Of a stretch of DNA of 39,941 bases, positions 20,480-27,263 are shown piece after piece. The notes under the pieces are model-generated. The model was given only the letters and a program-made list of their open reading frames with translations, was not told where the DNA came from and did not search any database. Every line of letters starts with the position of its first letter. Position 1 is the first letter of the stretch. The position numbers and the translations under genes are program-made. The stretch comes from a virus: IMG/VR virus record IMGVR_UViG_3300020214_000044, positions 1 to 39,941 of that record; one strand, given 5' to 3'.

Positions 20480-22030
20480 GTGATCGGCGGCAAGATTATC
20501 CACGGCGACTGCCTCGACGTACTGCGGACTCTCCCTGCCGCTAGTGTAGACTCCGTCGTCACCGACCCGCCGTACGGGCTCGCGTTCATGGGCAAGCGGT
20601 GGGACTACGACGTGCCGAGCGTCGAGGTCTGGGCCGAGTGCCTGCGGGTGCTGAAGCCCGGCGGGCACCTGCTCGCGTTCGCCGGCACGCGCACGCAGCA
20701 CCGCATGGCGGTCAAGATCGAGGACGCGGGCTTCGAGATCCGCGACATGATCGCGTGGGTGTACGGCTCGGGTTTCCCGAAGTCGCTCGACGTGAGCAAG
20801 GCGATTGACAAGACGGCTGGTAGTAGCGGTGAGCGTGGCCCGATGAAGCGCGGCGGCGAACGACTCGCGAGACTAGCCGATGGCAGGCGTAATGGAGATG
20901 GCCGATGGGGCGATGAGTCCGGGCGCGATCCGTTTACCTACATTGCCACCACCGCTGCCGCTCGTCAGTGGTCCGGCTGGGGCACCGCGCTCAAGCCCGC
21001 GCTGGAGCCGATCACCGTGGCGCGGAAGCCGCTGGTCGGCACCGTTGCGGAGAACGTGCTCGCGCATGGGACGGGGGCGATCAACGTCCACGGGTGTCGG
21101 ATATCGGCATTGACAGGCCAGCGGCCCGATGCTACATCGACCGCATGGGCACCAGAAAAGAACCTCTGCGATTCGTGTGCAGGGCTTGCGGAAAGCCCTG
21201 CGAAACCCGGAACACCGGCAACAAGGGGCAGTTCTGCGGGAAGCCCTGCCGTGCCGACTACGAGCGGAAAGGGCGAGATCGCCCGCGCCGATACCGGCAA
21301 GGCCGATACTGGATGCTCTGTTGGACTGTTCCCGGAGGAACCGGCGACCGACCGAACCGCCGATTCCAGTTTGAGCACCGGCGCGCTTGGGAGGATGCAC
21401 ACGGGCCAATCCCGGCAGGCTACGAAATCCACCACGTCAACGGCGACGGATTCGACAACCGACTTGAGAATCTGCGCTGCGTGCGGATGTTCGATCACCG
21501 ATCAGGGCATAAGCGGAAGTACGCTAGCATCGCAGACCGCAACGCCGAGTACGCCCGCCGGGCAAGGGAGCGGCGCAGCCGGAAGATGGCCGAGTAATTT
21601 CATCCACGACGGCAGCGACGAGGTGGTGGGGCTGTTTCCGAATGTGAAAGCGGGCGTGGCCGTGCGGCATCGCAGCGGCGGGAAGAACTGTCATAGCGAC
21701 ACCGACAAACCGCCAATGGATGACATGGGCTACGGCGACTCCGGCTCCGCCGCGCGCTTCTTCTACTGCGCAAAGGCGAACAAGCGGGACCGTGGCGATG
21801 GTAACAACCACCCGACGGTCAAGCCGACCGACCTGATGCGCTACCTCTGCCGCCTCGTGACGCCGCCGGGTGGAACGGTACTCGACCCGTTCATGGGCAG
21901 CGGCAGCACCGGAAAGGCCGCGCTGCTTGAAGGCTTCCGCTTGATCGGCATCGAGCGCGAGGCCGAGTACGTGGAGATTGCGCGAGCGCGGATTGCCGCG
22001 ATCGACCCGCTGTTCGGTGTAGCGGTATGA
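20480..22030 (+). CDS. Site-specific DNA methyltransferase (N6/N4, DPPY type) split by a nested HNH gene
   Basis: Motif order is that of beta-class amino-methyltransferases: DPPYG at residues about 29-33 (catalytic motif IV), then C-terminal VKPTDLMRYL (motif X) and LDPFMGSGSTG (motif I, about 468-478, AdoMet binding). The 516 residues are long because about 159 codons of low-complexity Ser/Thr/Ala-rich sequence lie between GCRI (near 206) and GRWPSN (368-373), where relatives as I know them carry a short loop. An HNH gene occupies that stretch in another frame. The GTG at 20480 is my choice; a TTG at 20459 would add seven residues. The stop overlaps terL (ATGA). It may protect phage DNA from restriction. 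Confidence 0.8.
   Translation: MIGGKIIHGDCLDVLRTLPAASVDSVVTDPPYGLAFMGKRWDYDVPSVEVWAECLRVLKPGGHLLAFAGTRTQHRMAVKIEDAGFEIRDMIAWVYGSGFPKSLDVSKAIDKTAGSSGERGPMKRGGERLARLADGRRNGDGRWGDESGRDPFTYIATTAAARQWSGWGTALKPALEPITVARKPLVGTVAENVLAHGTGAINVHGCRISALTGQRPDATSTAWAPEKNLCDSCAGLAESPAKPGTPATRGSSAGSPAVPTTSGKGEIARADTGKADTGCSVGLFPEEPATDRTADSSLSTGALGRMHTGQSRQATKSTTSTATDSTTDLRICAACGCSITDQGISGSTLASQTATPSTPAGQGSGAAGRWPSNFIHDGSDEVVGLFPNVKAGVAVRHRSGGKNCHSDTDKPPMDDMGYGDSGSAARFFYCAKANKRDRGDGNNHPTVKPTDLMRYLCRLVTPPGGTVLDPFMGSGSTGKAALLEGFRLIGIEREAEYVEIARARIAAIDPLFGVAV
21110..21138 (+). promoter_or_regulatory. Candidate promoter for the nested HNH gene
   Basis: TTGACA (21110-21115), a 17-base spacer and TACATC (21133-21138) place the predicted transcription start at or next to the ATG at 21145. 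No ribosome binding site is visible, so a leaderless mRNA is possible. The -10 match is only three of six. Confidence 0.4.
21145..21597 (+). CDS. HNH homing-type endonuclease nested in the methyltransferase gene
   Basis: The 150-residue product has an N-terminal Cys knuckle (CRACGKPC then FCGKPCRADY), a basic beta-rich middle, and a clear HNH_3-type active site around residues 90-112 (EIHHVNGDGFDNRLENLRCV), followed by a helical Arg-rich tail. It is read in the +2 frame relative to the methyltransferase. Its last codons (RKMAE, stop) coincide with the methyltransferase codons for the conserved GRWPSN. HNH enzymes of this type commonly nick or cut DNA at an insertion site. A homing function for this copy is inferred from its position. 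Confidence 0.85.
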   Translation: MGTRKEPLRFVCRACGKPCETRNTGNKGQFCGKPCRADYERKGRDRPRRYRQGRYWMLCWTVPGGTGDRPNRRFQFEHRRAWEDAHGPIPAGYEIHHVNGDGFDNRLENLRCVRMFDHRSGHKRKYASIADRNAEYARRARERRSRKMAE

Positions 22031-23634
22031 TCGGCGGCAAGGCGATTGATGACCCGGCCAAGTTCGTAGCGGACCTGTCCGACGATGAGTTGAAGAAGCT
22101 ACTCGTCGAGACGACGCACGAGGCCGAAGAAATCCAGAAGACTACCGCGTTCCAGCGGTTCCAGCCCCTTCCCTACCAAGTCGACTTTCTGAAGTCCCAG
22201 GCCGAGGTCCGAGCCTTCATCGCCGCCAACCAGATCGGCAAGACGGCCACGGGGGCCATCGTCACCATCGGCGCGGCGCTCAACGACAAGCCTGCGGCGC
22301 TGGGTGGCTCCGGTGCCGGGCGCTGGCCGCGCGACAAGCAGCGCGGCAAGCGGTACTTCGTCGGCGGCGAGACGTTCGACTCCTTGCGGGACAACATCAT
22401 CCCGAAGCTCCGCGAGTACGTGAGCCTCGGCTCGATGCTGAAGGGACCGCCGAAGCGCAACGCGCAGGGGCTCGACGTGACGTGGAAGTTCGTCACGGGT
22501 GCCGAGGTCCACCTGATGTCCTACCAGCAGCCTACGGATGCGTTCGAGGGGGCGCCGTGGGACGGTGCCTGGTTTGACGAGCCGCCGCCGCAGACGATCT
22601 TCAACGCGGTGCGACGCGGCCTGATGGCGCGCAACGGCTGGACCATCATGACGATGACGCCGCTCAAGGAGGCGTGGATTCTCGACGAGTTGATCCGCCC
22701 GTCCGAAGACCCGGAGCACCCGTTGTATGGCAAGGTCGAGGTGTTCGGCGCGCGGATGCACGATAATTGCTTGGAGTGTCACGGCGGTTATCTGCCGCAC
22801 GACCGCATCGAGAGCTTCCTTGCTTCTCTGCCGCCGAAGGAGCGCAAGGCGCGCGAGTTCGGTGAGTTCTTGGACCTGCAGGGGCTCGAGTTCGACTACG
22901 TGACGGACGAGACGCACGTTGTCCCTGACTTCGACACGTACCGCGCGTGGCCGATTGTCGAGATAATCGACCCGGCGATGAAGCGCCCGCTGCACGCGAT
23001 GTGGTTCACGGTGGACCCGGACGAGTATTGGTACTGCGTCCACGCGGCGCTGATACCCAACGACGGGTTTCGCCGGATGGTGATGGACATCCAGAAGCAC
23101 CGGGCGTTCGTCGGGCGGCAGCCGGACGTTGCGATCATGGATCAGCGCGGCGGGCAGCACCGGGTGGACATCGACCGGCAGATGGACTGGTTCCAGAAGT
23201 TCCACGAGGCCGGGATCAGGTACGAGAAGTCTACGGACGGGCATGTGCAGAGCTTGCACGACTGGCTGCGCCCGCAGTTCGACCCGGTGAAGGGTGAGCG
23301 CCTGGTACCGAAGCTCAGGTTCTTCAGGCACGTAGCGGACATGGATCAAGGCCCGATCTGGGGCTTCAGGAGGTTTGTATGGAGTCCAACGGACTCGACG
23401 AGACGGCAGTACGAGCAGAAGGGCAAGGACTGGGTGGACTGCGCGATGTACCTGCGGCTAGCGAATCTGACGCACCGCCGCCTAAGCGCAAGAGAGGACG
23501 CCCCCGAAAGGTCAAGCCTTGCATCGACGTACTCGACGCAGCGGGAGTCGACGCGCCCGCAGCGGCGGAAGGGGCCGGCACTGAGCAGCAGCTACGGCCC
23601 GTGGGAGAAGCTGATTCAGAGAGGCTACTCCTAG
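22027..23634 (+). CDS. terL: Terminase large subunit (packaging ATPase and nuclease)
   Basis: The 535 residues show a deviant Walker A (AANQIGKTATG, about 67-76), Walker B (GAWFDEPP, acidic pair at 184-185), and a C-terminal RNase H-like nuclease with candidate Asp residues at 330/332 (FTVDPDEYW), 372 (IMDQRGG) and 471 (WVDCAMYL). TerL pumps DNA into the procapsid through the portal and cuts concatemers. ATG overlaps the methyltransferase stop. The last 85 codons are overprinted by another gene in the +2 frame; the overprinted end beyond about residue 482 is Ser/Arg-rich and probably dispensable. Confidence 0.95.
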   Translation: MIGGKAIDDPAKFVADLSDDELKKLLVETTHEAEEIQKTTAFQRFQPLPYQVDFLKSQAEVRAFIAANQIGKTATGAIVTIGAALNDKPAALGGSGAGRWPRDKQRGKRYFVGGETFDSLRDNIIPKLREYVSLGSMLKGPPKRNAQGLDVTWKFVTGAEVHLMSYQQPTDAFEGAPWDGAWFDEPPPQTIFNAVRRGLMARNGWTIMTMTPLKEAWILDELIRPSEDPEHPLYGKVEVFGARMHDNCLECHGGYLPHDRIESFLASLPPKERKAREFGEFLDLQGLEFDYVTDETHVVPDFDTYRAWPIVEIIDPAMKRPLHAMWFTVDPDEYWYCVHAALIPNDGFRRMVMDIQKHRAFVGRQPDVAIMDQRGGQHRVDIDRQMDWFQKFHEAGIRYEKSTDGHVQSLHDWLRPQFDPVKGERLVPKLRFFRHVADMDQGPIWGFRRFVWSPTDSTRRQYEQKGKDWVDCAMYLRLANLTHRRLSAREDAPERSSLASTYSTQRESTRPQRRKGPALSSSYGPWEKLIQRGYS

Positions 23635-24170
23635 AGGCGTACCATCAGGGCCGCGCCGACCTGATGGCGACGTTGCCGCCGACGCGGGAAGCGATGGCGT
23701 GTGCCATTGGTGCGCTGATTGTCGATGACCCGCGCGAGTTCAACGCCTGGATGACTCAGGGCGTGGTGCTGCTCAGGCAGCAGGCGCAGGCAGCCAAGGA
23801 TGCCCGCCGCCCGCGTGGCGTGATGGTCGAGGACGGCGCAGAGGAGCAGTCGTCTGGTATTCCGACCGACTCGGGCGACGACGCACACGCAGCTTGGTTC
23901 GCGCGCCGGCACGGCGGCTTAGTTCCGCCGCAGCAGTACGAAGCACAGCCGCAGCAAGTTCCCGATCCTAACCTTGCGGCGCTTGTCCAGCAGGCGGTTA
24001 TGGAGTACATGCGGGCTAGTGGCACGCAGCTTGCACCGCTTTCGCCTCCTGCGACGGGGCCGTACGGACCTGCGGGGTATGCTTATCCGGGGCACTACTC
24101 GCAGCCTGTACTCACCCCGCCGCTCCCCCCTGCCCGCCCTAACTTCTGGTACGACCCGAGGCGACGCTAG
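23379..24170 (+). CDS. AT-hook protein overlapping the terminase 3' end
   Basis: The ATG is preceded by AGGAGG at 23368-23373 with a 5-base gap, a strong site placed inside terL, and the frame is open for 263 residues. Residues 36-46 (KRKRGRPRKVK) contain an RGRP core, the AT-hook signature known to grip the minor groove of AT-rich DNA. A helical region follows (about 80-130), and the C-terminal 80 residues are Gln/Pro/Ala/Tyr-rich and disordered. The first 256 bases are shared with terL in another frame. The portal follows directly. The partner of packaging is a reasonable guess; no known family. Confidence 0.85.
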   Translation: MESNGLDETAVRAEGQGLGGLRDVPAASESDAPPPKRKRGRPRKVKPCIDVLDAAGVDAPAAAEGAGTEQQLRPVGEADSERLLLEAYHQGRADLMATLPPTREAMACAIGALIVDDPREFNAWMTQGVVLLRQQAQAAKDARRPRGVMVEDGAEEQSSGIPTDSGDDAHAAWFARRHGGLVPPQQYEAQPQQVPDPNLAALVQQAVMEYMRASGTQLAPLSPPATGPYGPAGYAYPGHYSQPVLTPPLPPARPNFWYDPRRR

Positions 24171-26153
24171 ATGCTGATGCCCTCTGGGATGGGGTTCGCG
24201 CCACCGCAACAGGCGAGCCTCGCGACGCCGTTCCCCCGCATCAAGTGGGGCGACTACGTGCGGATGGGCGATCCGATGTCGCTCGGCATCGTGAACCCGG
24301 AGAGGGCATCGCGCCTCGACGACGTGGATCTCGCGCACTTGGTCGACCAGTTCCGCATGGCGTCGGCAAACGCCCGCCGGCCTCTGGAAGCAAAGTGGCG
24401 CTTCCACGAGGATATGTACCGGCTGCGGACGACGGACTCCCGAAAGCAGGAGTGGCAGGCGAACCTTGCCATCCCCGAGCTGCAGTCCAAGGTCCGCGTC
24501 GCGGTGTCGATGCTGCAAGGGGCGCTGCTCGACGCGCCCGAGTGGTTCCGCACGCTCAACCTGTCGTCGCTCTACTACGACGAGTACGTGCGCGCGATTC
24601 AGCAGTGGGTGGACATCGCGCAGCAGCAGGCCCGGCTGGTCGAGAACACGCTGGCGATGTGGGAAGAGGCGTTCGTCCTCGGCACGTCGTTCATGCGGAT
24701 CAGCGCCGAGGACTTCGTCGAGCACCGCCCGAATCTGGTCGAACCGACGCAGCAAGAGTTCATGCAGTGGCAGTTCATGGCGCAGCAGGCGATGATGGCT
24801 GGGCAGCAGCCCCCGCCCCCGCCAGAGCCCTACGTCACGGCACAGGGCGAGAACCGCGTGCGGTTCGTCTGCGACTGGCGCTCTGCGTGGTGCGTGTTCC
24901 CCGACCCGTACGCCTCGGACTTCTACAAGGGCAAGGGCGTTGTCGAGGAGTCCCGCGTCGATGAGGAAGACCTCGAAGAGCTTGTGGCGGTTGGGGCGTA
25001 CGACTCGCTCGACGACATCGGTGAGCCGACTCCTGAGACCGGCGAGTACGACAAGCTTTGGGAGCGCGAGCTAGCGGCGACGAAGGGCAACCGCCGCCGG
25101 CATCTGGTGCAGGACTACACTGGGAACATCTACGACCGCGAAGGCAAGATCGTCGCGAAGAACTGGATCGTCACCGTCATCAACAAGAAGGCGGTCGTCC
25201 GGGTCAGCCCGAACCCGATCTGGAGCGGCAAGAACAGGTACATCTGCTCGACGCCGATTCCGTTCCGTGGGCGTCCGTGGGGCACCGCCCTGGGCGAGGC
25301 CGACGCGAAGATCCAGCAGGAACTGACCAACGTCCTGAACCTGATGGTCGACGACATCAAGTACGCGGTGCTTGGTGTGTTCCAGATCGACGAGGGGAAG
25401 TGCGACGAGCCGGTGATCCCCGACTCCGTGGAGCCCGGCAAAATCTACCGTGGCCGCGAGAAGTTCCTCGACAAGATCATCTTCAACACGAACGTCAACC
25501 AGGCGTGGCCGGTCTACCAGAAGCTGGAAGAGATCGGGCAGAAGGAGACGCAGATCTCCGCATTTGTGGACGGTAGCCCGAACACGCGCGGGAGGCCGAC
25601 CGCGACGCAGGCGCAGATCGGCGCGAACACCACGACGGCGTACGTTCACAACCTCGCGCGCCGGCTGGAAGAGAACGATCTCGAGCGCGCGTTGAACCTG
25701 CTGTTCGAGCATGTCGTGCAGTTCGGCTCGGATTCCAGCGACCCGCGCCTGCGCGAGGTGCTGGAGACGTTCGGTGGCCCGCAGATCCTGATGGATGAGC
25801 GGTATCGCTACAAGCTGCTCGACGTGCCGTACAAGATTCAAGTGCGCGGCCTGTCGATGATGATGAGCCGCGACACGATGGTGCAGCGGCTAATGCAAGT
25901 GTTCCAGCTTGGCGGGCAGCTTGGGTTGCCGCCGCCGAACGCAGTCATCGCCTACTACGCGATCATCTCCGCGATGGGCTTCACGCCAGAGCAGCTCGGG
26001 CTTCCGACGAACCCCGAGCAGATGCAGATGATGCTGATGGGGATGCCGCCGCAGATGAACCCGCAGGGTGGTGGCGGTGCGCCAGAGCCCGCTCCCGGCC
26101 CGCAGGGCAATATGGGTGAAGTACAGACTCAGGGGCCACCGATGGCAGCCTGA
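24171..26153 (+). CDS. Portal protein
   Basis: The 660-residue product follows terL and the AT-hook gene directly (ATG one base after the TAG). It is helical and acidic, with features of short-tailed phage portals: an N-terminal arm, MYRLRTTDSRKQEWQANLAI, the wing segment DWRSAWCVFPDPYASDFYKG, and the stem region MVDDIKYAVLGVFQIDEG, then the crown helices around residues 480-590. The tail end is Met/Gln/Pro/Gly-rich. It should form the dodecameric DNA channel at one capsid vertex. Assignment rests on position, size and pattern. Confidence 0.85.
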   Translation: MLMPSGMGFAPPQQASLATPFPRIKWGDYVRMGDPMSLGIVNPERASRLDDVDLAHLVDQFRMASANARRPLEAKWRFHEDMYRLRTTDSRKQEWQANLAIPELQSKVRVAVSMLQGALLDAPEWFRTLNLSSLYYDEYVRAIQQWVDIAQQQARLVENTLAMWEEAFVLGTSFMRISAEDFVEHRPNLVEPTQQEFMQWQFMAQQAMMAGQQPPPPPEPYVTAQGENRVRFVCDWRSAWCVFPDPYASDFYKGKGVVEESRVDEEDLEELVAVGAYDSLDDIGEPTPETGEYDKLWERELAATKGNRRRHLVQDYTGNIYDREGKIVAKNWIVTVINKKAVVRVSPNPIWSGKNRYICSTPIPFRGRPWGTALGEADAKIQQELTNVLNLMVDDIKYAVLGVFQIDEGKCDEPVIPDSVEPGKIYRGREKFLDKIIFNTNVNQAWPVYQKLEEIGQKETQISAFVDGSPNTRGRPTATQAQIGANTTTAYVHNLARRLEENDLERALNLLFEHVVQFGSDSSDPRLREVLETFGGPQILMDERYRYKLLDVPYKIQVRGLSMMMSRDTMVQRLMQVFQLGGQLGLPPPNAVIAYYAIISAMGFTPEQLGLPTNPEQMQMMLMGMPPQMNPQGGGGAPEPAPGPQGNMGEVQTQGPPMAA

Positions 26154-26158
26154 AGGAA

Positions 26159-26238
26159 AGTGCCCCTGCTGGGTGGATGCGGCGAACATCCTCGTGGAGC
26201 CTGTTCGCTCAAATCCCCGACGACCCAGCAGGGGCACT
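26159..26238. other. 80-nt nested stem-loop (structured RNA or regulatory element)
   Basis: A 16-bp perfect inverted repeat (26159-26174 with 26223-26238; arm AGTGCCCCTGCTGGGT) encloses a second stem GCGAACA/TGTTCGC (26182-26188, 26202-26208) and a small CTC/GAG apex. It lies just after the portal stop. No T run follows, so simple termination is not indicated. Half of the sequence could also be read as an ORF from GTG 26160, which I reject. Confidence 0.7.
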
Positions 26239-26344
26239 GCTTGATGATACCGCGCGGCGCTCCACCCGCTCAACCCCCGATCCAGCACCGGGGTCAAAAT
26301 AGTGCGATGGAGCCGGTGATTCCGGCAGAAAGAGAGAGGGTGAC

Positions 26345-26758
26345 ATGCCCGCACCGCAGTTCAGGGAGACGTTCTACGCAGGAATGGGCGCGACCAATGC
26401 GTACCTGACTGGCACGGCCAACACGACGGCGGCGCAGGTCGTCGCCGCTCCGGGTGCCGGGAAGCAGCTCCGCCTGAAGGCGTTCCGCTTCGTCTATGCG
26501 CTCAACGACAACAGCCCGCTTGACGTGACGTTGAACCATGTCTGGCTGGCTGACGGTGCGACCGCCATTTGTGGGGTGGCCTCTATCCCCGGCAAGGATG
26601 CGACGTACCTCCACACGACCGAGGGCGATACGCGAGTCGTGGTTCTACCGTCGCAGGGTATCATGCTCACGGCGAATACGGCGCTCAACATCGACTTCAC
26701 CGCGACGGACACGGACGTCGGCTTCCAGCTCAACGTCTGGTACGATACGCTCGGTTGA
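26345..26758 (+). CDS. Small beta-rich structural protein, possible decoration or head-fibre protein (137 aa)
   Basis: A good ribosome binding site (GAGAGAGGG) precedes the ATG. The sequence alternates hydrophobic and polar residues with many Ala, Thr and Val (LRLKAFRFVYALND, VDFQ-type strands) and has no charged core, typical of jelly-roll or decoration proteins. Two other genes (35518 and 37101) have a similar size and composition. Function inferred from location between portal and fibre genes. Its DNA contains the 22-base match to the 5.3 kb duplication. Confidence 0.6.
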   Translation: MPAPQFRETFYAGMGATNAYLTGTANTTAAQVVAAPGAGKQLRLKAFRFVYALNDNSPLDVTLNHVWLADGATAICGVASIPGKDATYLHTTEGDTRVVVLPSQGIMLTANTALNIDFTATDTDVGFQLNVWYDTLG

Positions 26759-26842
26759 TTGCGTAGGGGGCGGGTCTCGGCTCGCCCCCGCCGCAGTCGT
26801 CGCTGCGGTAGATCCTCACGGCTCCGCGAGGTCGGGCATGAA

Positions 26843-27250
26843 GTGAAGCGTCTACTCCTCGCCGTTCTGCTGCTGTGCGCGAGCAATGCGTTTGCTGCCG
26901 GCGGCGGGCCGACGAATCCGCTCTATGTGCGCGAGCAGCAGGGCACCACCCTCACGTTCTTCGAGGTGTCGTGCCCCGACAATACGACGGACGGCATCGC
27001 GCTCGTCACTGCCGCGCAGGCTGCGAATGCGCGGTCGATCCTGTTCCAGAACACCAACGCAACGGCGGGCAACTACGTCACAATCTGCCCTGTCGCGTTC
27101 GCGACCGACGTTTGCGACACGCCGGCGGAGGGTCTGACTCTCTGGGGCGCCGGCAGTCTGCCGATCGACCGCGCCATCCGTGACGGCGCCTGGTCGTGCA
27201 TCAGCGGCACGGGCGCTGCGATCACTGTCGAAGTCCTGATCGAGAAGTAG
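26843..27250 (+). CDS. Secreted small structural-like protein with signal peptide (135 aa)
   Basis: GTG at 26843 starts MKRLLLAVLLLCASNAFAAG, with a basic N-end, a hydrophobic core and an AFA cleavage site, i.e. a clear Sec signal peptide. The longer frame upstream is Arg-rich and not credible. The mature part is beta-rich with four Cys (CPDNTTDG, CPVAFATDVC, CISGTG) that could form disulfides. It is followed by two more genes with signal peptides. Perhaps a protein attached to the virion or host surface. Confidence 0.65.
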   Translation: MKRLLLAVLLLCASNAFAAGGGPTNPLYVREQQGTTLTFFEVSCPDNTTDGIALVTAAQAANARSILFQNTNATAGNYVTICPVAFATDVCDTPAEGLTLWGAGSLPIDRAIRDGAWSCISGTGAAITVEVLIEK

Positions 27251-27263
27251 GTCGGGAGGGTTC

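Noticed and set aside
22099-23349. 416-codon minus-strand frame opposite terL
   Set aside because: Shadow of terL with Arg/Val-rich composition and no operon partner.
26200-26240. tRNA-like T-arm (TCAAATCCCCG) in the stem-loop behind the portal
   Set aside because: No matching acceptor, D and anticodon stems can be drawn; the nested hairpin explains the sequence better.
26160-26408. GTG-started 82-codon frame through the stem-loop behind the portal
   Set aside because: Its bases are constrained by a perfect 16-bp inverted repeat, it has low-quality protein composition, and it overlaps the start of the next real gene.
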